Source of the DNA: JAMLHH01 sp035515235
Lineage (GTDB): Bacteria > Bacteroidota > Bacteroidia > Chitinophagales > JADIYW01
DNA: 64,000 bases
Assembly (NCBI GenBank): GCA_035515235.1
Contig: DATJBS010000038.1
Coordinates: 59,814-123,813 of the forward strand
Direction: 5' to 3'
Each line of letters opens with the position of its first letter. Position 1 is the first letter of the stretch. The notes beneath the pieces are model-generated. The model had not been told where the DNA came from. It made no database searches and saw only the letters and a list, made by a program, of their open reading frames with translations. A program made the position numbers and the translations under genes. This document shows positions 46,811-56,283 of this stretch, piece after piece.

Positions 46811-47962
46811 ATGAATTTTCAATTCTCAGAAGAACAACTGATGATTAGGGACATGGCTAGGAGCTTTGCTCAGAGTGTTTTAAAAACCGGTGTTATTGAT
46901 CGAGATCGTGACATGATATTTCCTAAAGATGAAGTCAAACAAATGGCTGAACTTGGTTTTTTAGGCATGATGGTCGATCCTCAATATAATGGTGGTGGAT
47001 TCGATACGATTTCATACGTATTGGCTATGGAAGAATTATCAAAAGTAGATGCTTCCGCTTCAGTTATCATGTCTGTAAATAACTCATTAGTATGTTGGGG
47101 ATTAGAAAAATACGGTACCGAAGAGCAAAAACAAAAATATCTTACAAGATTGGCTTCAGGTGATTGCTTAGGAGCTTTCGCATTATCAGAGCCAGAAGCA
47201 GGTTCAGATGCTACTTCTCAATCTACTACAGCTGAAGATATGGGGGACTATTATCTTTTGAATGGCACTAAAAACTGGATTACAAACGGTGGACAAGCTG
47301 AAATTTATTTGGTAATTGCTCAAACAGATCCTGCAAAAAAACACAAAGGCATCAACGTCTTAATTGTAGAGAAAGGCATGAAAGGCTTTGAAGTAGGTGC
47401 AAAAGAAGATAAATTAGGTATTCGTGCATCTGACACTCATACTCTATTGTTTTCTGATGTGAAAGTTCCTAAAGAAAATAGAATTGGTGCAGACGGATTT
47501 GGATTCTCATTTGCAATGAGCACTTTGAATGGTGGTCGAATTGGAATTGCTGCTCAAGCTTTAGGTATTGCATCAGGTGCATACGAATTAGCATTAGCTT
47601 ATTCTAAAGTACGTAAAGCATTTGGTACTGAAATCTGTAATCATCAAGCTATTCAATTTAAATTAGCAGATATGGCTACTGAGATTGAAGCGGCAAGATT
47701 AATGATTTTAAAAGCAGCTTGGTTAAAAGATAATGATCAAGATTATACTACAATCGCAGCAATGGCTAAATCTTTTGCTTCTGAAGTAGCTATGAAAACC
47801 ACTATTGAAGCCGTACAAATTCATGGTGGATATGGATACGTGAAAGAATACCACGTAGAAAGATTAATGCGTGATGCTAAAATCACTCAAATCTATGAAG
47901 GCACTACAGAGGTTCAAAAAATAGTAGTAAGTAGAAATTTATTGAAAGGAATTACAGTTTAG
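46811..47962 (+). CDS. Acyl-CoA dehydrogenase
   Basis: A 383-residue flavoprotein of the short-chain/butyryl-CoA dehydrogenase type. Signature 1 is GAFALSEPEAGSDATSQSTT, the flavin-binding part NWITNGGQAEIYLVIAQT, and signature 2 QIHGGYGYVKEYHVERLMRD. The catalytic Glu lies in QIYEGTTEVQKIVVSR near the C-terminus. It oxidises acyl-CoA to enoyl-CoA and passes electrons to ETF. A bidirectional terminator follows. The exact chain length is not determinable. Confidence 0.95.
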   Translation: MNFQFSEEQLMIRDMARSFAQSVLKTGVIDRDRDMIFPKDEVKQMAELGFLGMMVDPQYNGGGFDTISYVLAMEELSKVDASASVIMSVNNSLVCWGLEKYGTEEQKQKYLTRLASGDCLGAFALSEPEAGSDATSQSTTAEDMGDYYLLNGTKNWITNGGQAEIYLVIAQTDPAKKHKGINVLIVEKGMKGFEVGAKEDKLGIRASDTHTLLFSDVKVPKENRIGADGFGFSFAMSTLNGGRIGIAAQALGIASGAYELALAYSKVRKAFGTEICNHQAIQFKLADMATEIEAARLMILKAAWLKDNDQDYTTIAAMAKSFASEVAMKTTIEAVQIHGGYGYVKEYHVERLMRDAKITQIYEGTTEVQKIVVSRNLLKGITV

Positions 47963-47983
47963 TTTTCATTTCATACCAATAAA

Positions 47984-48010
47984 AAAAGGCTATCTATTCG
48001 ATAGCCTTTT
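47984..48010. terminator. Bidirectional terminator
   Basis: AAAAGGCTATC-TATTC-GATAGCCTTTT between the convergent acyl-CoA dehydrogenase and aminotransferase genes. Confidence 0.88.
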
Positions 48011-48033
48011 GTGTTTTATAGATATACTTTAAA

Positions 48034-49251
48034 TTATTTACTCAAATTTGGGAAAGCTATTTTATAAGTTTTTAAACCTTCCTCTAAACATTTAATGGCT
48101 TTCTTTAAAGCTTCGGATTCTAAAACATAAGCTACTCTTACTTCATCTTTACCTAGTCCATCAGTAGAATAAAATCCAGCTCCAGGAGCCATCATCACTG
48201 TAGCACCATTATATTGGAAGTCTTCTAGCATCCATCTGCAAAAGTGATCTGAATCAGTAATCGGCAATTGTACCATACAATAAAATGCTCCTTTTGGTGT
48301 TGGACACTTCACTCCTTCTATAGCGTTTAATCCTGCTACTAATACATCTCTTCTTTGAATATACTCTTTATTGACCTCAGTAAAATATTCGTCTTTTACA
48401 TCAAATAAAGCAATAGATGCAATTTGCTCTACACTTGGAGGGCTGAGTCTTTGTTGTGCAAATTTTAATATAGTATCTAAAACTTCTTTGTTTTTGGTCG
48501 CTACCATACCAATTCTCGCACCACAAGCACTAAATCTTTTCGATAATGAATCTATCAAGATGACATTTTGCTCAATTTCAGGATAGCTCATCATACTCAT
48601 ATGAGGCTTGCCGGTATAATTGAACTCTCTGTAAACTTCATCACTGATAATAAACAAATCGTGTTTTATAGCGATATCTCTCAATCTGTCTAGCTCTTCT
48701 TTAGTATAATTATATCCAGTAGGGTTACTTGGATTGCAAATCAATATTGCTTTAGTCTTAGCAGTAATCGCTTTTTCAAACTCATCAATAGAAGGCAAAG
48801 CAAAACCATCTTCAAAACTAGTCGTGATAGCTTTGATTTTCACATTTCCACTTCTCGAATAGCCGATATAATTAGCATAAAGCGGCTCAGTGATAATGAC
48901 CTCATCTTCTTCATCAAAGATAGACAGCATTGTAAAAAACAACGCTTCAGATGCTCCCGTAGTAATCAAAAGATCATCAGCTTTTAATTGCTTCAATCCA
49001 CATTTCTCAGAAAAATACGCAGCATATTTAATTCTCAAGTCTTCGAATCCATTTGAAGGGCTATAAGCTAAGACTTTCATATCTATGGCTTTTATGGCGT
49101 CCCAAAATTCTTTTGGAGTTTCAATATCAGGCTGACCTATATTCAAATAATAGATGAATACACCTTTACTTTTCGCTTCGTCAGCAAAACGAGCGAGTTT
49201 ACGGATGGGAGAAGAAGGCATTGATTGGCCCTTTCGAGAGATATTAGGCAT
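48034..49251 (-). CDS. Class I/II pyridoxal-phosphate aminotransferase
   Basis: A 405-residue fold-type I aminotransferase. The PLP lysine is in SLSKRFSACGARIGM (about 237). The cofactor loop is ITTGASEALFFTML, substrate-binding parts are ICNPSNPTGYNYTKEE and IISDEVYREFNY, and the C-terminal Arg region is EVRVAYVLESEAL. It belongs to the AspC/aspartate-type aminotransferases with broad specificity. The donor and acceptor are not clear from sequence. It is transcribed alone and faces the acyl-CoA dehydrogenase gene. Confidence 0.92.
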   Translation of the reverse strand: MPNISRKGQSMPSSPIRKLARFADEAKSKGVFIYYLNIGQPDIETPKEFWDAIKAIDMKVLAYSPSNGFEDLRIKYAAYFSEKCGLKQLKADDLLITTGASEALFFTMLSIFDEEDEVIITEPLYANYIGYSRSGNVKIKAITTSFEDGFALPSIDEFEKAITAKTKAILICNPSNPTGYNYTKEELDRLRDIAIKHDLFIISDEVYREFNYTGKPHMSMMSYPEIEQNVILIDSLSKRFSACGARIGMVATKNKEVLDTILKFAQQRLSPPSVEQIASIALFDVKDEYFTEVNKEYIQRRDVLVAGLNAIEGVKCPTPKGAFYCMVQLPITDSDHFCRWMLEDFQYNGATVMMAPGAGFYSTDGLGKDEVRVAYVLESEALKKAIKCLEEGLKTYKIAFPNLSK

Positions 49252-49265
49252 AATAGTACTGCAAA

Positions 49266-49297
49266 AATAAAAACTCCATACAGATTATGTATGGAGT
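49266..49297 (-). terminator. Terminator after the DUF1573 gene
   Basis: Stem AACTCCATACA/TGTATGGAGTT (49272-49297), followed on the minus strand by TTTTTATTTTT. Confidence 0.82.
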
Positions 49298-49319
49298 TGA
49301 TCAGAATTATTTAAAATTA

Positions 49320-49745
49320 TTAATTTCCAAAAATCGAAGGCTTCGCATTTTCTACTCCTGTAGATTGTATCGCCTCTCCTGTAATATATAAAGTAACATT
49401 TTCTCCATCAGCTGTTTTGATAGTAACAGATTTTCTGTACTTACCTTCTCTAGCCATATTATATTGAGCTTTCACATGACCTTTTTGACCTGGCATAACA
49501 GGTTCTTTGGACCATGATGGAGTCGTACAACCACATGAAGCTTTTACATCAGTTAGAATTAATGGTTTGCTTCCAATATTCGTAAATTCAAATTCATAAG
49601 CTACAGGTTTACCTACAGCTAATTGACCAAAATTATGTTCTTGCTTAGAAAAACTAATTTTTGAATTCATATTTAATTCGTTCTGTCCGTAAGAAAGACC
49701 AATAGACAAGAACAATGCTGACACAATAGTAAAAAGAGTTTTCAT
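49320..49745 (-). CDS. DUF1573 domain protein
   Basis: A 141-residue secreted protein: signal peptide of about 20 residues (LFLSIGLSYGQ), then one DUF1573 domain, an ASH/MSP-like immunoglobulin fold. The typical sequence is EHNFGQLAVGKPVAYEFEFT, NIGSKPLILTDVKASCGCTT and PGQKGHVKAQYN. The CGC pair may bind metal or form a disulfide. The function is unknown; such proteins are abundant in Bacteroidota envelopes. Confidence 0.93.
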   Translation of the reverse strand: MKTLFTIVSALFLSIGLSYGQNELNMNSKISFSKQEHNFGQLAVGKPVAYEFEFTNIGSKPLILTDVKASCGCTTPSWSKEPVMPGQKGHVKAQYNMAREGKYRKSVTIKTADGENVTLYITGEAIQSTGVENAKPSIFGN

Positions 49746-49973
49746 AGTTATTTTATTTCAAATTCTTACATACAAAAGTATGCCATAAATCGTTAGGATT
49801 ATTTGATTTAACTATTTTTTATCTAATTCTAATAATAGAGTCAATCTCCATTAGAATACATTCATTATTCACTTAATTAAAAGTCAACAAAAGTTAATTT
49901 TCAATATTACATTAAACCTGAACGTACTTCTCTAGTCTAACAGTACATTCAATCCATTTCAAAATCAAATATT

Positions 49974-50402
49974 ATGAAAAACATTATTAAAACTTTTACA
50001 ATTGGAGCTATTTTATTCTCCACCGCTCTTATTCCATTAAATGCTCAGAATGGTATGGGTCAAAATTCACCAATGAATAAGAACTATAAGTCTAAGCAAG
50101 ATTATAAAAATTACACTCCAGAGGAAAAAGCTCAAAAAATCACGGACAAAATTGCTTATCAACTTCAGCTTACTGAAAGTCAGAAAAAAGAAGTTTATAA
50201 CATGAAGTTAGAAGATATAAAAAGAAGAGAAGTCATGAGAAACTCTCAAAAGGAATATCGAAATAATTCTGAAAATAATTTTCGGAAGATATTAACTCCA
50301 GAGCAAATTATAAAACTAGATGAATTAAAAAATAATAAAGAAGGATATAGAGGCTATAAGGGTCAAAATAACCACAAAAAACAATACGGACCTAGAGATT
50401 AA
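49974..50402 (+). CDS. Small exported Spy/CpxP-like protein
   Basis: A 142-residue exported protein with an N-terminal signal (AILFSTALIPLNAQ). The mature part is basic and helical: YTPEEKAQKITDKIAYQLQL, TESQKKEVYNMK and ILTPEQIIKLDELKNN. The LTxxQ-like repeats (LTESQ, LTPEQ) are those of the Spy/CpxP periplasmic chaperone fold. It may act as a periplasmic stress chaperone. The tail is rich in Gly, Tyr and Lys. It stands alone before an outer-membrane receptor gene. Confidence 0.75.
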   Translation: MKNIIKTFTIGAILFSTALIPLNAQNGMGQNSPMNKNYKSKQDYKNYTPEEKAQKITDKIAYQLQLTESQKKEVYNMKLEDIKRREVMRNSQKEYRNNSENNFRKILTPEQIIKLDELKNNKEGYRGYKGQNNHKKQYGPRD

Positions 50403-50572
50403 TTGAAATCCAGCTTCTAAATCCTCAACATTCATAAATAGTCGTTATTGAAGAATAGCGACTATTTTCTATTTATCTGTTTTAGCAAATCCACATTCGA
50501 TTGATAATTAACACTTTTTAGAAATATACCAAGTTTATTTATCAGATTTTTGCATCAGACAATACATCCTTT

Positions 50573-53026
50573 ATGCGTTTATATACTTTCATTATTTTAA
50601 TATTTCTTGGCACACAATTAACTTTTGCACAAGCTCCGACAGGCAATATTTATGGAAGCGTAGTAGATATCGACGATAAAGCTCCTTTAGAATACGGCAC
50701 AATTTTACTTAGAAATAATAAAACACAATCCACTACAGGAGGATTGACAGATGAAAAAGGTCGATTTAATATTAGTAATATTCCACTTGGCACTTACTTT
50801 TTAGAGATTTCTTACATTGGATACAATAGTTATATTCAGAAAGAATTTAAAATTCAACCTTCTACCCTTTCTCGAAATTTAGGAGAAATTAAATTGTCAC
50901 AAAATGCTTCCCAGTTAGATGTTGTGGAAGTTATTGGAGAGAAGAGTATGTTTCAATTAGGTGGTGAAAAAAAGATATTTAACGTAGACAAAAACGCAAT
51001 TTCAGCGGGCGGAAACGCAATGGACGCCATGAAGCAAATTCCTACTTTGGACGTCACAATGGATGGCAATATAACTTTAAGAGGTTCTGAAAATATCATC
51101 ATTTATATAAATGGCAAACCTTCAGGAATGACAGCCGATAGCAAACAAGCGATTTTGGAATCCTTACCGGCGAACAGTATAGAAAGTATAGAATTAATCA
51201 CCAATCCTTCTTCAAAATACGATGCAGATGGAACAGCAGGAATTATCAATATTGTCTTAAAAAAGAATTTTAATCGAGGATTGAATGGAGTAGCAAATAT
51301 TGGTTATTCTACTAAATATAAAAACAATGCGGGATTCAGCTTAAATTTTAAGAAAAACAGAATCAATTTCACTTCTAGCTATAATTACAGATTTCATCAA
51401 TCATACAACAAAGGAACAAACAACAGAAACAATCTTTTTGATGGCTACTCTAATTTTATAAACTCTACTAGCGAATCTGACTATAAAAGAATTAGCGGAA
51501 ATATTAATCTAGGTTTAGATATAGAGATGACAGACAAAGCCACCATTTCTTTCGGAAATATCATCACTGCAGACGGTGGACCTAATGGAGAATTGAACTA
51601 TACGGACTTCCTTGATTTTGAAGAAGTTTACTATGGAGGATTTGCAAGAATTAGAGATGGGAAAAGAAAAGGAATCAATAATAACTCTAGCTTTAACTAT
51701 GCTCAAAAACTAAAGAATAACGGACAAAAATTAAACCTATCAGCAAACTTGGTAACAGGAAAGTCTATTAATGATAAAAATTATATGCAGTCGAATTTCG
51801 ATGAGTATGAATTTCCAATAGAACTTTTACCTCAGCAAGAATTCAATAAAAATATAGGCAAAAACTTCTCTAGTACAGTACAAGTAGACTATACACATCC
51901 ATTCAAAAAGCATGGAGAATTAGAAGCAGGTTATAAATTTTCTTACAGGCAATTATTTTCAGATTTCTATGCAGATTCACTAGACCGATCTACACAAGAA
52001 ACTGTATACAATGCTAACCTTTCCAATAGCTTTATTTATGATGAATTCGTAAATGCTGCTTATCTTACATATGGAGGAAAAGTGAAAGATTTTTCTTACA
52101 AACTTGGTGTAAGGTCAGAACAATCCAATATTTCAATTGAAAATAATCAGGTGGATAATCGATTTAAAAATAATTATATCGACTTCTTCCCTTCTTTGTT
52201 TTTAAGTCAAAAGATTAAAAGTCACGAAATTCAAGGATCTTATACTTACAGAATTAATCGTCCTAATCCATGGATGTTGAATCCTTTTGCAGATTATGAC
52301 AATCCACTAAGCATTAGAAAAGGAAATCCATATTTGAAACCAGAATATATTCACTCCGTAGAATTGAACTATCTCAAAAACTGGAAATCGACTTTCTTAA
52401 CCGCTTCTGTATACTATAGAAATAGCAAGAACAATTTCACCAGAGCACGCGAAGTGAATCCTGAAACTTCAGTAGCTACAATGTATTGGGATAATTTAGA
52501 TCAATCTCAAAACATAGGAACAGAAATTATTTTCAGAACACCAATCACTAAATGGTGGAGCTTTATGATCAATGGAAATGTATACTATAATAAAGTACAA
52601 GGTAAAATTCCAGGAGATGATAATGACAATAGCACCAATAGTTTCCAATGGAATACAAGGGCGATGACCAATTTTAAATTCTGGAAAAATACTGAACTAC
52701 AATTATCTTATAGATTCAATAGCAGAATGGAATATTTGCAAGGATATATTCTTCCTATGCAAAGTTTGGATATTGGGTTGAAAAAGGATTTTTTGAAAAA
52801 CAACAAAGCATCTATCGCATTAAATGTTCAAGATATCTTCAATACTAGAAAGTTCAGCGTATTTAATTCAGGAGTGAACTATGCATCAGACGCTACTTGG
52901 AAATGGGAATCTCGAGTATTCACTATTAACTTCTCCTATAGATTCGGTAAACAAGAAACTACTCCACGTAAAAGAGGTGGAGAAAACAATATGATGGATG
53001 GCGGAAATCAAATGATGGATTTTTAG
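50573..53026 (+). CDS. Outer-membrane beta-barrel receptor (TonB-like, OMP_b-brl_3 type)
   Basis: An 817-residue protein. A signal peptide (about 1-20) is followed by a carboxypeptidase-like domain (GNIYGSVVDIDDKAPLEYG), a plug-like part (DAMKQIPTLDVTMDGNITL, about 155-175, and ANSIESIELITNPSSKYDAD) and a large beta-barrel of the family-3 type with many YxxF/NxT strands. The C-terminus is unusual: after the last strand (FTINFSYRFG) it continues with a basic, Gly- and Met-rich tail (KRGGENNMMDGGNQMMDF). The substrate is unknown. It is not accompanied by a SusD gene. Confidence 0.9.
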   Translation: MRLYTFIILIFLGTQLTFAQAPTGNIYGSVVDIDDKAPLEYGTILLRNNKTQSTTGGLTDEKGRFNISNIPLGTYFLEISYIGYNSYIQKEFKIQPSTLSRNLGEIKLSQNASQLDVVEVIGEKSMFQLGGEKKIFNVDKNAISAGGNAMDAMKQIPTLDVTMDGNITLRGSENIIIYINGKPSGMTADSKQAILESLPANSIESIELITNPSSKYDADGTAGIINIVLKKNFNRGLNGVANIGYSTKYKNNAGFSLNFKKNRINFTSSYNYRFHQSYNKGTNNRNNLFDGYSNFINSTSESDYKRISGNINLGLDIEMTDKATISFGNIITADGGPNGELNYTDFLDFEEVYYGGFARIRDGKRKGINNNSSFNYAQKLKNNGQKLNLSANLVTGKSINDKNYMQSNFDEYEFPIELLPQQEFNKNIGKNFSSTVQVDYTHPFKKHGELEAGYKFSYRQLFSDFYADSLDRSTQETVYNANLSNSFIYDEFVNAAYLTYGGKVKDFSYKLGVRSEQSNISIENNQVDNRFKNNYIDFFPSLFLSQKIKSHEIQGSYTYRINRPNPWMLNPFADYDNPLSIRKGNPYLKPEYIHSVELNYLKNWKSTFLTASVYYRNSKNNFTRAREVNPETSVATMYWDNLDQSQNIGTEIIFRTPITKWWSFMINGNVYYNKVQGKIPGDDNDNSTNSFQWNTRAMTNFKFWKNTELQLSYRFNSRMEYLQGYILPMQSLDIGLKKDFLKNNKASIALNVQDIFNTRKFSVFNSGVNYASDATWKWESRVFTINFSYRFGKQETTPRKRGGENNMMDGGNQMMDF

Positions 53027-53222
53027 ATTACTAAAATTCATTATTCTACAATTTCTTTTATAAATAGCTCATTTCTTACCATAAACCACTACAAATCAGA
53101 AACTTAGAGTATATGTGAATTTGTGAGTTATTTAAATCAACAGGCGTCAAAACAAGAAAACAAGTCTTTTTTATCTCAGTTAAAAAACACTAAAAATAGT
53201 TAATTAAAAGTTGGTTAAACAT

Positions 53223-53253
53223 TGAATTTTTTTATTCTTTTGAAGTACCTTTA
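53223..53253 (+). promoter_or_regulatory. Putative promoter of the M48 peptidase gene
   Basis: A TTG at 53223-53225 and TACCTTTA at 53246-53253 are separated by 20 bp, close to the Bacteroidota TTG-N19-TAnnTTTG pattern; the last G is replaced by A. Confidence 0.45.
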
Positions 53254-53284
53254 GCGTCATATAATATACTTCCATATATATTAA

Positions 53285-54619
53285 ATGAAAAAAACTTCAG
53301 AATTGATTAAGGCGCTAAGAGTTTATTTATTAGTTGTATTCATTGTATTATTTACTTTTCAAGTAGAAGCTCGTACTAATTTCAGTAAGGATTATACACC
53401 CTTAGCTAGAAACTCTCCTCCCAAAAGCGAATTAGAGCAAATTCATATTATACATCAAAAGTCTCCTCTCTTAAGTGTAGAGAAATATCAAAAAGAATTC
53501 AAACAACTCAACACAGAATTAGAAAAATACTACAAAGACAATTTAGATTCTGCTAATTATTATTTTGATGATTTAGTCTATCCTTATATCCAGAATATTT
53601 TTCAAACTCTCGTTAATAGCAATCCTGAATTAAAAGAATTACACTTAAAACTTTTAGTGAGCAGAAGTCCTATACCTAATGCTTCCGCAAGACCAAATGG
53701 ATATATGGAGGTCAATATTGGACTTCTTAGATATCTGGAAAATGAAAGCCAAATTGCTTATGTCATGGCTCACGAATTATCTCATGTATATTTAAAACAT
53801 ACGATCAGATCATACACGAATTACTTAGATAATTACAAATCCAAACAGACACAACAAAAAATAAAAGAAATCTCTAGTAGTGAATACAATAGATATTCCA
53901 AATCACTTGCTCTTAAAAAGGAATTGCTTTATGATAGATTCAGTTACTCAAGAATTTATGAAACAGAATCCGACTCTTTAGGACTTCTCTTCTTGTCAAA
54001 TACGCCTTACTCTGTGGAGAAAGCTTGTAAGATGCTCATTGTATTAGATTCTTTAGATTTTGAAAAATACAAAGATTCCATCCTCTTAGATCAAATTTTC
54101 AATAGTGAAAATTTTCCTTTCAAACCTAGGTGGATCAAAGAAAATAATTTTTTAAGAGCTATAGATACACTCAGTCAAGCTTCTTTAGATTCTATAAAAT
54201 CTCATCCCGATGCAATCATAAGATATGAAAATGCTGTAAAACTGAGTGAAAATATTCAACAATCAAAAGGAAAAGAATTCATTCAAGACAGTACTTTATT
54301 TTATACGATTAGAAATACTGCCGATTTCGAGTGTATTGCAAATATGTTTAACGAAGATGAAGTTTCATATTCTATGTATTTAAGCTTGAAACTTTTACAT
54401 AAATACCCAGATAATATTTATCTAAAAAAAATGCTTCTACAAAATTTAGAAAAAATTAAAAAAGCATTAGAAGAAATGAAACTGAGTGATTATGTAGTCC
54501 AACCAAATCCTTTTAGCACAAGTGATTTTAAAAAACTAGTTCTATTTCTTAATAGTATAAGATATTCTGAGATTGAAACACTCATCACAGAAATGTCCAA
54601 AAAGTATCCAATTCGTTAA
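53285..54619 (+). CDS. Exported M48-family zinc metalloprotease
   Basis: A 444-residue protein with an N-terminal signal or anchor segment (VYLLVVFIVLFTFQVEA). The zinc site is HELSH at 163-167 (MAHELSHVYLKH), with the third ligand in YETESDSLGL (about E228). This is the M48 (BepA/HtpX-like) arrangement. The remainder is helical, TPR-like, as in BepA-type periplasmic proteases that control outer-membrane protein assembly. It lies 12 bp before the first of the paired 517/521-residue genes and is probably co-transcribed with it. Confidence 0.88.
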   Translation: MKKTSELIKALRVYLLVVFIVLFTFQVEARTNFSKDYTPLARNSPPKSELEQIHIIHQKSPLLSVEKYQKEFKQLNTELEKYYKDNLDSANYYFDDLVYPYIQNIFQTLVNSNPELKELHLKLLVSRSPIPNASARPNGYMEVNIGLLRYLENESQIAYVMAHELSHVYLKHTIRSYTNYLDNYKSKQTQQKIKEISSSEYNRYSKSLALKKELLYDRFSYSRIYETESDSLGLLFLSNTPYSVEKACKMLIVLDSLDFEKYKDSILLDQIFNSENFPFKPRWIKENNFLRAIDTLSQASLDSIKSHPDAIIRYENAVKLSENIQQSKGKEFIQDSTLFYTIRNTADFECIANMFNEDEVSYSMYLSLKLLHKYPDNIYLKKMLLQNLEKIKKALEEMKLSDYVVQPNPFSTSDFKKLVLFLNSIRYSEIETLITEMSKKYPIR

Positions 54620-54631
54620 CCAATACTATTT

Positions 54632-56185
54632 ATGAAAGAAAACTTTCTAGCACTTCTAATAGTCTGTTTCAGTTTGAGTAATTCATTCTTATTTGCTCAA
54701 ACATACAGCTTAGAAAACATCAAAAAAGATTACACTAGAGGTAGTGGTCCAATTGTAAAGAATAACCAAGTAAGCGGTTACTACTTTTTTAATTTTATTG
54801 ATAAAAAAGACAAAAAAACAAACAATTACCGATTAAGTATAACTGATGCTAATTTTCAAAAAGTAGCTAGCAAAGACATTTCTGGGCCACTTGATTTATT
54901 AGTAATAGATGCGGCTTATAATGAAGATGTTTTAGCAATAAAGTTGGTAGATTATAAAAGTAAAGTTGAAACACAATCCATTAAATTTTTTGACAAAACA
55001 GCAAAAGAATTAAAAACAATAACGCTTCCTTTTGATATGATGGCTGCACTTATAACTAATGACCTTTATACACCAGATGATTTAGAAACCAGCGATTTAC
55101 ATCCAATTGATGGAATAGGATTTATCAATCTTACTTCTATTCAAACTAAAGGTGGTATGGCAAAGAGAATTGGAGTAAGTATAGACATGATACCTAATGC
55201 TCCAGATTACAAAAACTGGCATTATGAAACCCCAACAAAACTTATCGAAGTTCCGGAGTTTTTAGGTTATAATGATGAAGTAGCATTTTTCTCCATGATG
55301 AGAAGAGAAAGTTATATAAAAGGTGGGGTGAAATATTCTATCACAGCTATGGATTTGAAAACTGGAGAAATAAGATTTGATAAAGAATTCACAGATGAAT
55401 CATATTTATTAGATGTTATTTCAATTAACAAAGACGAAAATTCAGACAACACCTTTTTATTTGGTTCTATAATAGATAAAGACAAGAAACTTGCTACTGC
55501 TAAGACTTTAGGGATGTTCATTGCAAAAATTGACAATGATGGTAATATCAAACAAAAAAGCACATTCCTTTGGTCAGATATTGCTAAAGATTTTAAGCCA
55601 GTAGATGAAAAAGGCGAACCAGTAGATATTGGTAATATTTTCATTCATAAAGTAATTACTAATGCAGATGGGAAAGTTTATGCAATTGGCGAAAGATTTT
55701 ACAAAGCTGCTAGTGGATCTGGTATAGCGATGACGCTCTTAGGTCGTGGGTCTGGCGGAGGGTTTGTCAAGATTGTGGTAGCTGAATTAGTAATTATAGA
55801 ATTAGGCAAAGACCTTAAACCAATAGCTATAGATTTAATTGATAAAGGGAAAAACAACGTTAATTTACCTACAGGATTAGGTTGGTATGGTACTATTGTT
55901 TTAGGCCCATACGTTAAACAAAGGGGTGGTTTTGATTATCAATTTTCTCAAATATTTGATGATAAAGAAGGTTTTACTACTGTATATAAATCAAATGAAA
56001 AAAAAGATAAATTCATCAATACTTACACCATATTAGATGATAGAAAAACAAAAGATAAAATTAGCTTAAAAACAGAATCTTCTAAGCTTTACGTATTTCC
56101 TGCCAAAGCTGGATACTTAGCTATAACAGAGTATTTCAAAAAGGAAAAGAAAATAACCTCACGGTTAGAAAAATTCAAACACTAG
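54632..56185 (+). CDS. Secreted protein, paralogue 1 (517 residues, unknown function)
   Basis: An exported protein (signal MKENFLALLIVCFSLSN, then FLFAQ). The mature part starts TYSLENIKKDYTRGSGPIVK and is beta-rich throughout, with phrases such as VIDAAYNEDVLAIKLVDYKS and FIAKIDNDGNIKQKS, perhaps a beta-propeller-like fold. It ends RLEKFKH. I know of Bacteroidota families of this sort (possibly DUF6770) but cannot confirm one. It shares most of its sequence with the following gene. No catalytic motif is visible. It follows the M48 peptidase gene after 12 bp. Confidence 0.8.
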   Translation: MKENFLALLIVCFSLSNSFLFAQTYSLENIKKDYTRGSGPIVKNNQVSGYYFFNFIDKKDKKTNNYRLSITDANFQKVASKDISGPLDLLVIDAAYNEDVLAIKLVDYKSKVETQSIKFFDKTAKELKTITLPFDMMAALITNDLYTPDDLETSDLHPIDGIGFINLTSIQTKGGMAKRIGVSIDMIPNAPDYKNWHYETPTKLIEVPEFLGYNDEVAFFSMMRRESYIKGGVKYSITAMDLKTGEIRFDKEFTDESYLLDVISINKDENSDNTFLFGSIIDKDKKLATAKTLGMFIAKIDNDGNIKQKSTFLWSDIAKDFKPVDEKGEPVDIGNIFIHKVITNADGKVYAIGERFYKAASGSGIAMTLLGRGSGGGFVKIVVAELVIIELGKDLKPIAIDLIDKGKNNVNLPTGLGWYGTIVLGPYVKQRGGFDYQFSQIFDDKEGFTTVYKSNEKKDKFINTYTILDDRKTKDKISLKTESSKLYVFPAKAGYLAITEYFKKEKKITSRLEKFKH

Positions 56186-56283
56186 AATCATTTTATATCA
56201 TCCAAAAGACTTTCAGTATTTGCAGTCCATTCTACTTGACTTTTAATAAAAAACAAAAACTTTAATTAACTAAACTATTCAAA